Source: Druceiella hillmani (Eukaryota > Arthropoda > Insecta > Lepidoptera > Hepialidae). Taken from it: a stretch of 64,000 nucleotides of DNA. Both the position numbers and the translations under genes were made by a program. Where the stretch lies: NCBI GenBank assembly GCA_039881145.1, contig JAYKKI010000061.1, positions 11,320,001 to 11,384,000 of the forward strand. Reading direction: 5' to 3'. The notes under the pieces were generated by a model. The model did no database searches and was not told the DNA's origin. It saw nothing but the letters and a program-made list of their open reading frames with translations. Shown here in pieces: positions 11,664 through 24,246 of this stretch (its first letter is position 1; every line of letters begins with the position of its first letter).

Positions 11664-14662
11664 TCGGAAGTGCCTGAAGTAATTGAATGACTAATCAAAA
11701 GGTTTTAAACACTTTTGCAATAGCTGTCGATATGGTTTTTTTTATTCGATTCCATGAATAAACGAAGATTTTAAAATTGCGAAAAATATCACAGTTTATT
11801 TGTGATTCAATGGTTGTAACAAGTTTTGAAATCCCTTATACCTGATTATTTTCACCTCTAATTTACGAATTAATCTATTTTGATTTGCGTTCTTAAAAAA
11901 TATTAAATTAAAAAAAAATGCTGAAATACGCTTAAAATTTCCATTCTTCATAGACACTGGTGCACTTGACGAGGTAATTCTATAATTATGATTATCAGGA
12001 TTAAATGGGATAAAGCTTCATATATAAGACATATGCATGTCCTGTACAAATTGGAGCTATGGCTTCTATTTCTCTATACGATGATAACATTTTTAAATTG
12101 CACGGCAACAGCAAAACACCGACACCGGTACGGCAACAGTTGAAACGAAATCTGTATGGAAACATTTGAACATTCTTTTATACTCAATGGAGCTGGAAAC
12201 AGCTTGAAGCCAACAAAATTGGCGTTCCATCGCTAACAAGCGATACAAAGCGTTAACAACGAAAGCACTTCCAGCATACGTGCCATAACGGCAAAAATGC
12301 GTATCTAAATTATTATAAAAAATAGGATTTATAAAACAGTGCAATATTTCAAAACGCGTAATACAATTGAAAGTGATCCCCAAAAAATATGACCAAGAAA
12401 AATAACCCGCGAGAAGAACACCGATAAAACAAAATGTTTAAATATATAATGTAATGTGTGTTAAAGCCTAGTTAGTTCAGTGACTATGTATAATAAATAA
12501 TACAATTTAAGGTATTCGAAACTATTTTTCTATAAAAAATAGTTTGCAATAACTTAAATTTTTTTAAATTTTATTAACTTTTTTTAAATCAATTTCCAAA
12601 TCCGGTTTTCCTTTAACCATCCTATAATATTTTTCACGATCTTATAAGTGGAAAACTCTTCTGCCGAGATTGCAAAACTTTATAAGCCATCCATTATGAT
12701 TTTTGCCTGAGGATATTGAAAAACTTGTTAGCGCTGAATTATATTTTAAAGAAAGTTAAAGTATCATTGATCTAAAATAGGTTGTTATAACATGTATTGA
12801 AACTTCTGTTAAACGAATACAGCGCTCACTCCAACCAAGTGCGAATCTCTAACTTCTCTAAGACTAGTTTATCAGGAAAGATAGTTCAAAAGAAACTGTA
12901 TCATTGCGTTAAAAGAAAAATTATCCTGACAATTTCAACATAATTCTGAGCCGGTTAATTTATGAAAACACGAAACATAAATCTTTAAACTGAACACTTG
13001 TGACATGTATCCAGAAATAACTGACCTTAATATAATCAGCTTTACGCAACAAGTGTGCCAATAAAAGCGATAACAGCCTCTGCTGCCAAAAAACAGTCTT
13101 CAAAGTTTAAATGTCAATGTCAAAGCGAGCAATCGCAAGATAATGTTAGGGGTTTCCGCAAGTGTATTGAACTTCTTTTTGTTTTCAAATAATGTTTACA
13201 TTTTACTCGCATTTCGTATGTGGTATTCGCAATGGAGTTTGCAGAGGTTGGATTTTAAGACAGAACATTAAAATATCGATATATTACCCTTAGACTTTCG
13301 GGATCTGAACAATTTTGACACAATAAAAGATCTCAACAAAAAAATCTCAATTCTTCATATTTATACATCCATATGTATGCTTTATATGAAGTGTATCAAG
13401 AAAATATGTTATTCAAAGTAATTCCTTTAAAAGCTACATATCCTTCTGCCAGCGACTTTAATAAGTATTCATTTTTTTCATCTTTTGACTAACTCCTTCC
13501 TTTTAACTTCTAGATAACATCAGTTCTTCTTTTTTGGAGAATTATTCAATTTAGGTACAATCGAAAATTACAGTGAGTCCTTTAAACTGAACGGGGGATG
13601 ACAAAGATGCACAGTGACATATTTTACCAGGAATTGCTAATGCACTGCATGCATTATCTGTGATAATGGAACGTCTCAGCAATAAAACGATCGCATGATA
13701 CGATCATTCGTCACCACTCCACAAAATAAGCTATTTCGATCCCATTGTGTCACGTAATCGCCTCAGGACTTAGTAATCCTCTCTTTTTCTTCTGACTGGA
13801 GCTTATTTGTGACAAGGGACGTATTATTTATTGCACAATACAGAGGACAGTGCCTTCACGGTTTCTGCCTCTGTCATACTTTCTTGTAATTCGGGCATAA
13901 GTTTCCAAGTATCCGATACTGATTTTGTTTTTATTTAACTTTATTAAAGCCTTCAATTATAACAATTTGAATTTTCGATTTAATAGCCAATAATATTAGG
14001 AATCTTTCAAATAGCAGAAAAATTGTTAAACGCATGAGTAAGTTTAAATCTTGGTAAGTTATTTTTTTAGACACGATATCCTCTGTTAAATTTTATATAG
14101 ACAATGGATATTGGTCCTACATGCCATTGTAATTCTACAGAGTAAAACATTTGATATAAAAGATATTTATAAACAATGTCTCGTTACGTTCTAAATTATC
14201 GATTCATAAAAGGGGGCACCCCGGTATACCTTGAATGAAGAAATTGTCTCGTTTTATGCATCGCAAGATAATTTAACATCAATCAACTCAATACTGGCGT
14301 CACTTCTCTCTCATATATAACCAATCGTACCCTCGCAAATGATAATAAATATCACTACAAACGTATGACGTTTTAAGTAATATACGTGTTACATTGAGAA
14401 ATAATAATACGCGGCTCTGTTCCACCTGCAAAGATGTGTCCATTTAACTATAAATATACAAGTGATGTAGTTTTAGTCAATTTTAAACTTAGGATGTATT
14501 AAAAAGTACAACTTTTTTATGAGATAGGTAAACGAAGCAGCGCTAATATTTATATTTTTCTCTGAAGTCCTAGTTATGTTCAACCTAACCTGGTTAAAAT
14601 AATAAGAAAATCCGAAAAATAAAAACCTGTGTGGTGAAAAAGTTAAGTTTGTTAAGTTTAAG
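11664..14662. other. AT-rich stretch, no supported gene
   Basis: The longest frame (12093-12383, minus, 96 codons) sits in a slightly GC-richer patch and reads Cys- and Phe-rich sequence without a motif I know. It has no donor or acceptor site that would make it an obvious exon. Confidence 0.5.
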
Positions 14663-14718
14663 TTTGTTATTTTCACCTGTATAAATTTTACAAAATTAAT
14701 ACAGGTGAAAATAACAAA
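14663..14718. repeat. Perfect hairpin, 20-bp arms
   Basis: Arms 14663-14682 and 14699-14718 are exact reverse complements around TTATTTTCACCTGTAT, with a 16-base AT-rich loop. It lies 10 bp from a TA microsatellite. Confidence 0.9.
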
Positions 14719-14725
14719 AAAAAAA

Positions 14726-14727
<2 letters not shown>

Positions 14728-14777
<50 letters not shown>
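14728..14777. repeat. (TA)n microsatellite
   Basis: About 25 TA dinucleotides without interruption. Confidence 0.95.
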
Positions 14778-14779
<2 letters not shown>

Positions 14780-16460
14780 TATCGGTTTAGAAAACATGCA
14801 AATTAATTGATTTTCAAAGATAATGCTAATGTAAACTTACCTAATTAATTTACCTTTCGAAGATTTTAGGTTATTGTAAGAATACATACACTAGTTACTT
14901 CTTAATTCAGATTCAGAAGAGGATAAAGAGAGGCTGTTTTGTACTTTAAACAACTGCCAACACCAGGCGCATTGTACAACCATCTAGGAGAAGTAACCCA
15001 GTTAAACTTCTAACACACTATTAAAGGGCTTCTGACATTATTTCTGGATTTTCCGATCATTTTTTAATTTCATCTCAAAGGGTACAACTATGAAGACGAA
15101 ATTCAAATGCATACTTTGTGGATTTCAGCTAATGAAACGTAATCACATGTCAATGGATCGATGAATAAATGTCGTCACGAAAGCGGCTAAGTGTCGACGA
15201 GGTGCAAATTGAAAGTCGGTCACCATGTGTTAACCAGTGTGCGATATAAGCCATGTTTATTTTTATTTGAAGACAACTGACGTTACATTTGTCAATTCAT
15301 ACGTAAGAGGCTAAAGATCGAAGGCTATCGCTGTGGCGAGAGAGTCATATCGCTGTGTTTCGAAGTGTGACTGACTGATAGCATTATCGCGAGCGCTGTC
15401 GACGGAAGTCGTATGACTCGGAAGTGACTTGGACTATAGCTGTATACTGTACTAAATTGTATCATCCGACATTTATCGGTTACCCGGAAAGCGTTTGTTT
15501 GTCATCTTAATACATTTTGGAATTTCCGGAAAAAATATCATTTTGGTGTAATATATTTTCTGCTTCATTCAGACTTTGGTCATATTTTTATGGAAACGAA
15601 ATATATTAAGAAATATTTTGCCAAAGTTTTGTCTTAATCTAAAAGATTAACATAAAACTTTAGCGAAATTTACAATATATTTAATTATATACATATTAAT
15701 TATGTGTATTAATTTTATAATATAATATATTACCCTCATACATATTGTACTGACTGTAGCCTCATATATGTACATGTGTATCTGATAATTGTATAAGAAT
15801 ATGTGGTAGATTTCAATGCGATTTTAGTCATTATACAAGACTTATCTTTACTTCCTATAAAGAATAAATTTAGACTCTAAATTTTAGTTACTTATTTTCA
15901 TGCAAAAAGTTTTTATAACCATTCGGTTTTCGATAGACTCGGAGACCAAATGTTTTGTAATTTTAAAAGTAATATGTTTAATTTTCGATGAAAATAAATA
16001 TTTTTTTCATTTTTACGAATACAAATAGCTAAGATTCCAACTGAATCGTTTTTTTAGTTGAGGGCTTTTTGCAATGGAAATCAAAATATCGACTTCCATT
16101 ACGAAAACAAGCAACATTTTTTTCACTTTCTGTCCGCTTTAGAATTTAGTGTTTTAGAATCTCATATAACTTCGCATATTTTTCAAGCTATTATTATACG
16201 AAGAAAATTATAATTATATTAATTTTCGAAATTGAAATATACCTTATCACCTTAATTCGTCGGAAAAACAAAAAAAGCATTTTACTAATGTTTTAATTAC
16301 GAATATATAAAAAAACGTTTGTACACAATATTTTGAACAACTTCTAACAAGTGATTCAAAATCTGGAATGGGTTGAAAATTATTTATGACTTTTCGTAAA
16401 ATGTAATAGTATCTTTGACAATAATGGTCTCGCATTTTTCAGTGATTGCAAATATCAAAG
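14778..16460. other. AT-rich stretch with a GC-richer island
   Basis: Positions 15290-15450 are clearly GC-richer (ATCGCTGTGGCGAGAGAG, ATCGCGAGCGCTGTCGACGG). No open frame, splice pattern or RNA fold I recognise explains this island; an old repeat is likely. Confidence 0.45.
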
Positions 16461-16491
16461 TTCTGTCCATGTATAATATACATGGACAGAA
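16461..16491. repeat. Perfect palindrome, 15-bp arms, one-base centre
   Basis: TTCTGTCCATGTATA, one A, then the exact reverse complement. Confidence 0.9.
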
Positions 16492-17364
16492 ATTTGATTT
16501 AAATAAAATAAATGGTTCGATATCAAGTCGTCTGCCTAAGCTGCATTTCAATATTTACTCGACCGTAAATGGCACACGTACGTAGTGTTGGGAAAGTAGA
16601 AACACAGTTTCCTCCACACTGTCGCACGCCGATGTTACGTTCTGCACTATTAACCTCGGGACTTATTCCAATGTTATAGGTATGTTATGTTATAGGTATG
16701 TTACTTGTTTTCATGAAATATGAATGACGTAATTATCCAGCTCATCATGTAATTTCGTTTCACTACTTGGAATCATGATTTTAAGAAATAATAACTAACG
16801 TCGTGAATAAGAAAAATATTTTCAAACAGAGTCGAAAATTCTCAAGTGACGTTACCACATTTCTATACAAAATATATAAGTCGATTGTACCGATTAGGAA
16901 CTGAACCGATTTAGGAATTGAAAAAGTGTTTTAGCTCTCCTGTTATATTTAAAAACCTGGGTTCTCTGTTGGTAGTGAAAAACAATTGGAATAAAAATCT
17001 TATTAAACTTGCAAAAGAAACTTATAAGATAAAAACAGCCCAATTTTTACGTGTTTAAATGGGGAATCGGTGCTACATCTTCTAATCCCCTATTCGCCGG
17101 ATGTACAATGACAACGCCATCTAGCGTTTGCAACTTTGCCTGCTGTGTCAACGTTTAGTAGTATGAATGTGTTTAGAGAATAGTGCAAAGTATTCATTTA
17201 ACTATTATTATATCCAAATATTTCCTCATTTTAAGTATATAAGAATCATAATAGTTATCGTTACGTTGAATAATAGTTAGAATAATTGACATAAACGTAA
17301 GTTTGTGTTTCAGGAAAGTTAGATTAAATTTTTTAACATAAATGTCTTTCAGGAAGAAGATTTT
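16492..17364. other. AT-rich stretch, nothing recognised
   Basis: No gene. 'AACGCCATCTAGCGTTTGC' at about 17113 is a transposon-like motif. Confidence 0.5.
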
Positions 17365-17865
17365 AGACTATTGATTTTTGACAGTTGTCAGACAACTATG
17401 ACACAATTCTACAAAAGAAATTGAATTTGCGTCCTTCATAAGCTCTCGTTTTTTCGGCCCTATAAAGATTCCTTCTTTCGATTTTGGCGTCGCTGATTCG
17501 AGGACATTTTGTTTTAAGTTTTTTTTCAATAGAAAGCCTTTTTCATCCTTGTTCATTGCATGTTTTTTCATTAAATCCAGCTTTGTATGGAGTATAGGTG
17601 GAACATTTTTTCACTTTAAACTCAAGGTACTTTAGATACATTCTTGATTCCAGAGATTCAACTTATTATTTTCATGTTTGTTGCATGGGCGAGTGGAATT
17701 GAACGGTATTTATTGCCATTGTGAAGTAAAACAACTTTTAAACAGGTTTTGAATGAATCAGTAAAAAATTGCCATTTCTCAGATCTTCCAAGGGAAACCT
17801 AATTCTCATAGAAGTCTTTCAGCATTGTTAGAAAACATCAACTCATCGTCTTTTCGATGCAAAAG
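17365..17865 (-). pseudogene. Decayed arthropod transposon-associated protein
   Basis: Reading the minus strand from about 17860 downwards gives pieces in different frames of one protein type. First comes KDDELMFSNNAERLL, interrupted by a stop. Then comes EKWQFFTDSFKTCLK running into VVLLHNGNKYRSIPLAHA at about 17685-17740. The 67-codon frame 17368-17571 follows, with EGIFIGPKKRELMKD near 17455-17490. The 'LLHNGNK-(Y/F)-S-(I/L)-P-(I/L)-AH' and 'G-(I/V)-F-(I/V)-GP-...-R-L-KD' motifs, in this order, are what I recall from a large uncharacterised protein found in many copies in arthropod genomes and thought to be transposon-borne. Stops and frame changes show it is dead. Family name and function are unknown; the family match rests on memory. 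Confidence 0.65.
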
Positions 17866-18136
17866 AATCGGAGAGATTATTTTCCTACGGCTCGGACACG
17901 ACTGGGTCCATTTCTTTTTTTTTCATTGCCTTGTAGTTGGTAATAAATATAAATTTTCACTACCTCCATAAATATTATACCAAAACTTACCAAAACGTTA
18001 CGCATAAAGAGAAACAAACACTATACAACACTTCAATGTCCTAGGCGCTATGACATCACGGAGAGACCTGCGCAGACAAATATGTACGTTGGTGTAAAAA
18101 CAAGTTAGACGATATCTGTCTTTCTCTTTCTATCAA
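17866..18136. other. Short unassigned spacer
   Basis: Flanks the pseudogene. CGGACACGACTGGGTCC at about 17902 may be more of the same dead element. Nothing else seen. Confidence 0.4.
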
Positions 18137-18373
18137 TTCAAATTGATTATATAGGTGTACATACTATTTTATTTATATTCAAATTGATTATATAAGTATA
18201 CATACTATTTTATATTTATTCAAATTGATTATATAGGTATATATACTATTTTATATATATTCAAATTGATTATATAGGTATACATACTATTTTATTTATA
18301 TTCAAATTGATTTTATAGGTATACATACTATTTTATTTATATTCAAATTAATTATATAGGTATACATACTATT
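18137..18373. repeat. 41-bp minisatellite, about 5.8 copies
   Basis: TTCAAATTGATTATATAGG recurs at 18137, 18178, 18219, 18260, 18301 and 18342, always 41 bp apart. Each unit continues through TATACATACTATTTTAT. Units differ at a few positions; the last is partial. Confidence 0.95.
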
Positions 18374-20186
18374 GGATTCAAGTATCATAAATTTAAAAAC
18401 GAAACACAGCAAATTCTAAATTTTGAACAATTAAAAGAATCTTACAAATGTGAACCCATACGTGAAGCAAAAAATGGAAAGCAGATATAGATTCAGCACA
18501 TCAAACCTGTATTCTTTATAAAAACACAATTTGTGTGGAGAATATTCTATTACATGATTTTTTTTAAAAAGGGGTGTGAACATCATTTATAATTACAAAA
18601 AACAAGGTTGTTTGAGTATTTAGAACTAAATATAGTTTTGTTTTCAGTTCATTTTATCTCCACATTATTTAAATTAAATCAACGTGTGAATAAGGGTTAT
18701 GATGCTTACTTTTTTCTCTTGATGGTGGTCATTCATTTATTTTTTTTATTAAATTTCTAACTCGCTGTTGAAAATCTTTAAAATTTGCATATACTATTTC
18801 TTCCAGTATTTTTTTACACTTCGTTACACTGAAACTAGCGCCACACATTTTAATTTGCCTGTTTATAAAACTATTGTTTTCAAATGTATACATATATGCG
18901 ATACAAGAAATGTAGCGGAGCCCTTTGTTTCCACGATTGTACTTACAACACTTGATTTGTAAAAAAGAAAGTTTTCTTTGTGTGTTTTTGTTTGACACAA
19001 AAACGGTTTGTTTAATGATCATGAAACTTTAGCATAATCGCACAGCTTATGATATCCAGATGGACATTAAACTTATAATTTCTTTTTAGCACGTATAGGT
19101 AATGAACAATAATGATCTAACCAAAGCAAGTCGAAGAGCAAGGCATGCATTTATGAATTTCACTTTTAAACCATTAAATCTACTTTAAAACAACGTGTGA
19201 AGATATTGTAGATAACAGGAAAATCTACAAAAAGTTTAGTGATTTATGTAAGTAATTACAATAGATTTTTGTATTACAAAAAGTGTTTTTATATAACAAG
19301 AAACCATATAGTATAGAAATTATACTCAACTAAAACATCGAATAAATAATTAGACCACCAAGGCCGCAATTGAGAAATAATCCGTAAATAGTTGTTATAT
19401 AAAAAAGCGACAAAAAGCAGTTACGATCCCTTTTTGCTAGGGGCAAACACAGGAGGGTAACTTATTATTAGGAGCCTTTTGTTTAATTTAACAGTTTCTC
19501 TGTATGCGAAATAATTGTATTTCTACCTTATTTTCTTTACGTATAGATAGAATTTCATAATCTAATGTTATCAACATTAAATCGTGAAAAAATGTGTATT
19601 CTAACAAGGCTAAATAATTCGAAACGCTGGTTTACCTTCGTACTTGACCTGAAACGTGCGTCTCCATTTTTAACCGACTACAAAACAGATCTTCAATGTT
19701 ATTTGCACAAAGACACTTCGTTATATATCTGTATAATTTTTAAATGATTACGTAAAGTTTTTTTCCTTTTTTTGCGTATAAAATGTGTCCAGGACATCCT
19801 TTTAATCCATCTTTTTGAACTAATCTACGACCGTCCGGTTTTCACAAAATTTTAAAATTTTATTTTTCTGCATTGGACCTCGCCGATTACGTCACAGTCG
19901 ATTACGTCACAGTATATGCAAACCCTAATGGGATTGTGTCACAGTATAAACAAATGATGTGAAAATTTAGTGAAAGTTATATCAATGATAAGAAAATTCA
20001 GAAGTATCAAATTTTTGGTTTTAATGCGAGTAACTGCAGGATATTTATATATTCTGTTTATAAATAATTTTGCTACATATATATTTTTTCGACGGCCAGT
20101 GAATTATCGAACTATAATTAAAAAGTAGTAATTTGCAAATCCAGCTTTATGGCGGCAAAAACAGTATTTTCTTACTACCTATAATT
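18374..20186. other. AT-rich stretch, no supported gene
   Basis: Overlapping short frames on both strands at 18729-19022 show no family signal. 'GATTACGTCACAGT' is doubled at about 19883-19912. Nothing else found. Confidence 0.5.
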
Positions 20187-20384
20187 TTGAATATATTTGG
20201 CGTTAATTTTGTAGAAATTCATTATCCACAATTAAATGAAACTACGTGATGTAGTATTATTTCTACTTTCTTTAATTTCTTTACCACGACCTAGGTTTCG
20301 TTGGTCGTGGTCTAAGCTAGGTCGTGGTAAAGAAATTAAAGAAAGTAGAAATAATACTACATCACGTAGTTTCATTTAATTGTG
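20187..20384. mobile_element. Foldback MITE, copy 1, with perfect 68-bp palindrome
   Basis: Arms 20227-20294 and 20317-20384 are exact reverse complements over 68 bp, from CACAATTAAATGAAACTACG to ACCACGACCTAG, with a 22-base loop. The family is shared with 39457-39685. Homology to that copy also covers about 40 bp to the left (GAATATATTTGG.GTTAATTTT), so the palindrome edge is not the true left end. No coding capacity. The perfect arm identity is greater than the identity between the two arms of the sister copy. Confidence 0.9.
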
Positions 20385-20561
20385 ATCTATAATTTTATTT
20401 TTTTCATTCCATAGAAGTAAGAATAAGTAATGGAGGGAGTATCGAGCACATTTTACATGGAAATCTGGCTCGCAGCTAAAACATATGAAAGAGAGATAGC
20501 AAATACAAAGTCATGTAAAGAAATTCGTAACGTTAGCATTTGAACAATAGAGTAAAGTTTG

Positions 20562-20672
20562 AACAAAAAATGGACGATAGCACAAATTATTGTATTGGCG
20601 TCTCTCTTTTGTACTAGATGTACAAAAGAGAGACGCCAATACAATAATTTGTGCTATCGTCCATTTTTTGTT
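20562..20672. repeat. Perfect 53-bp palindrome, 5-base loop
   Basis: Arms 20562-20614 and 20620-20672 are identical reverse complements without any mismatch, centred on TAGAT, with GTACAAAAGAGAGACGCC next to the loop. It lies only 178 bp from the end of the 68-bp palindrome. No second copy was noticed in the window, so it could be a new local inversion-duplication and not a transposon. Confidence 0.95.
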
Positions 20673-22680
20673 TTAATTCCATGTTTTTTAATAATTCATC
20701 GTGAGAAATCGTAAAAATGAATTAAATACATTCTTAATATAAATATTTTTTTACGACTGAATCTCGTAAAGAAAAGAGATCGCGTACTTTTCAATTTCGT
20801 AGGAGCGAGGTAGAAAAAATGTGTGCTATTTAAATGATAATGATCTTTCATAAATAATGTATTTTGTTTTTATCAAAAATGTTACATAAAATAAAATTCT
20901 GTTAAAGCAACGATCCAAATGCGAATGTGAACAGAGTAAATTTTTAAAAAATATTTAATTCCGCTAATTATGCCAATATCAAAAATATTTAGAATCAAAA
21001 ATTCTTTATTTACTATTAACCTCCCTGAAAAAATTCTTTAAAGAAATATAATTTCAGATGTCTTGAAAGATACCATTTCGAATGTTCCGAAATTTCCAAT
21101 ATACATATTATATTGGAAAAAATTCCTTAGATGGATTCAATAATTCAACCAAAGTCTCTCTCTACAATATTTTTAAATAATCAATATGTTTAGATAAAAT
21201 ATACGATATTTTTAAAACTATCCGTAGATTTCTAACGTTTAGATAAAGCCTTTTCCATATTATGTGGAGTTAATAACTTTCTAATTAATTCGTGACGATA
21301 AAATTGTTTAACAGTAAAACAACTTATTTAATATAGACCAATATTTATTTGTACGAAAGACTAAGAAGTCTGTATCCTTTGTCAACTATCACGAAGCGGA
21401 CAGTTGTAAAATGTTGCGAGCAAACGATATTGTTTCTTGTTGGTAACCAGTTGCTAGCATTACGTCTCAGACTGTTTATCCTTGTTTCTATAAGTACATT
21501 GTCTTGGAAACGTTTAGATAAAAATTAATAAATCGATAAAAAATAATAAATCATACAAATGCTGATAACTATATGGATTATAATAATCGTAAAAATAAAC
21601 GTGTTAAATAAATCATGCTGAAATAACTTAGAAAATGGGAAAATATCAATATAATTAAAATATTATAAGAAAAATAATTTAATTCCACCGCAATAAAAAA
21701 GAAAATTCATAATTATAAAAAATAAAAGTATTGATAGCATCGTTTATACGAGAGATATTTAGGCCATAAATATTATAATATTCTCATTAAGAAATATTTC
21801 CATTCAAAAATTTAATTTGCTCATGTATGGTATAATACTTAAAATTCTAACCAAAATGTTTATCGGCATTAAACTGTGTAGTTTCATCAATCCTATTAAT
21901 ATCGTTAACAGAATATATGCATTAACTTAAATAAACAACAACAAAAAAGTTGCAATTGCAATATGATTGTATATATCGATGGAAATTGATATAATAAACA
22001 ATTTGTAATATCGAAATAATTAATATACTATATTAAACTCTATCATATTTTTCAATTTAAAATCATCGATGGAGAGCACGTCACTTAATATTTCAATAAT
22101 TTCAAATGGCGGTGAATTATAAAACAACACTCATTCCACTTTTTGACGGCACTCGTAACCATATTCCAAAAATTCCGTCAAAATGCAACTAGATTTGTCG
22201 GGAGTTCGCTTACAAAAATTATGTGAAAAAATAACAAATTCTCTACATACAAAGTATGAATGTAGGCCTTTACCACTTGAGTTTTTTTACTACCATGTTT
22301 TACTCTTAAAATTAACAGAATTTTTTTTTATTACAATTTTTATTAAAACTTGTTATATAACTAACGATTAATTTGTTTCTGAATTAATGTACTATGTGCT
22401 GACTAAACTAAGATTTTCCTTTGAATCACTTAGTGTTCTAATGTCTAACAAGCTCAAAAGGTTTTATTCTTTTGAGTCTTCTAATAGTATTTTGCACATT
22501 TGAGAGTCTGGGCGCTTCTGGATTAATGTGGTTTTGAAGTCTCTTTACATTTGTCTTTTATTAACAGAATTTAAAGAAAATATATTAAATGGTATTATCA
22601 AAAAAAGGAAAGTTTTCCCTTTTTGTGCATTCAGGCCATTCTACGGTCTGTTACAGTTCAGAATTTTCACAGTTTTATGT
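20673..22680. other. Very AT-rich stretch, nothing recognised
   Basis: No frame above about 62-84 codons, no motif and no repeat of note. Confidence 0.5.
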
Positions 22681-22948
22681 GTAAATTGCCTGCCTATATT
22701 TCCCTTAAGAAAACGGTTTAAAATCTATAAAATTAATTTTAATTTTGAGATTTTTCTAAACCACAAAACTTTTCACAAATAGATCTGGATTTATATACAA
22801 TATTTTAATGTGAGCAAGAGACGAAAGACGACATAAAAGCGTGGGCTTTTTACTATTTATTGATTCGGCGTTACATCGAGTAAGTTCATGGGGAGATTTT
22901 TTATTAAGTAGCTAATACAATAATTGGTGCAGCAAGAAATTAAATCGT
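22681..22948 (+). repeat. Left inverted-repeat arm
   Basis: Begins TAAATTGCCTGCCTATATTT and ends AGCAAGAAATTAAATCG. Pairs with 24247-24531. Confidence 0.85.
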
Positions 22949-23097
22949 CTTTGCATCTTAAAGTGGGAGATCTTAATTAATATGTAGCTGAATTAATTAG
23001 AAAGAAATTATTTTGAAAATTCCTCATCACACAAGTGAAGTGAGGTAGGCAAAAATACTCGTTTGCGAAATATTAATCTCAAATTGTCGATAATATG

Positions 23098-23132
23098 TCC
23101 TAACTTAACCTTAACCTAACTTAACCTAACTT
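23098..23132. repeat. Degenerate telomere-like tract (CCTAA/ACTTAA)
   Basis: CCTAACTTAACCTTAACC followed by TAACTTAACCTAAC. Insect telomeres are usually (TTAGG)n, i.e. CCTAA on the other strand. This short tract mixes CCTAA with 6-7 base variants and may be a chance low-complexity run. Confidence 0.45.
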
Positions 23133-23412
23133 CAAAATAATCTGATAGGAACCTTCAAAAAAATAATTTAATAAGCACATTGACTAAAAATTATTTCGGA
23201 CATATTACAGTTATAAATTTGTTTTATGAAATGAGTGTACAAACGATTCTTGCGGATTCCGACACACACGATCAGTTTTTTACTTGAATGATTAAGTTGC
23301 AATGAAATATTTAAACGCAACCAAATACATACCCTTAATAGATATATAGAATACGTCTCTATTTCTTTTTAATTCCTATTTCTATCTATTTTCTGTTGAT
23401 CACAAGAATTAC

Positions 23413-23782
23413 AATACGTTAGTTGACTCATTCTAAATTTTGATATTTTTCGTACAATATTGTGAAATATAAGTTAATTAAAAACCAGGCTTGAAACAAA
23501 TTCAAAAATTGATTGAAAAATAAGCCAGTTGTAGGCTTCTAAATTTGAAGATACGGTTAGAGTTGGGTATATCCCCGTCTCTTTTCCTCTTATAGAATAT
23601 AATTTGCAATATCAAAAATGACTTCACAACACAATATTGCCGTCCTTCTCTAAAGGTTAAATTTAAACTTTTATAACTCGGTCAATTTTTAAGATTATTA
23701 AAAAAAATTTCGCTCTTCATCAGCTTGTACCTTGAAATTTTGATTAATGAATTAAAAAAAAAATAGTCAAATACCCTATTGT
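23413..23782 (+). repeat. Dispersed repeat family R370, copy 2
   Basis: Same orientation and content as 7899-8270. It is nested inside the inverted-repeat element, so it is either part of that element or a later insertion. Both edges are within a few bases of the edges of copy 1. Confidence 0.8.
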
Positions 23783-24246
23783 TCACAATTAAAGCCAATA
23801 TTTGAGAACATTAAAAGGTTGAATGTTTCTCGGAAACAAGTATTCAACTGCATTGGTGCTAAATTAACGTTTTCAAAACACCAGGAAATGAAAAAATCTT
23901 ATTTTAACGGTAAATTTGAAATGAAACATAAAATACCAGTAGATTTTGTGTCAATAGAGTAAATACACTTAGATAAACTTTTGTTCAGCTACCACATAAG
24001 ATATTTTTTATAACCACATGTTATCTAGTGCGATAATTAAAACAGATAAAAGAAGTAGACGAGAAGTTAAAGAAAACAATTTAAATTGATAACATTTCTT
24101 AGAAAACGGAATGCTTGTTATCGCCTCTTTAGGGTTCAGAATTTTTTCTTTTTCATAAAAAATCGACTTTCGTTTTGAAACCCGAAAATATTTAGGTTGT
24201 GCTCCAATGTTATACAAATGAACGCGTTCACTTTAAAACGCAATAA

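Noticed and set aside
12093..12383. 96-codon minus-strand frame
   Set aside because: Somewhat GC-richer and without simple repeats, but no motif, no clear splice sites and no homology that I can recall.
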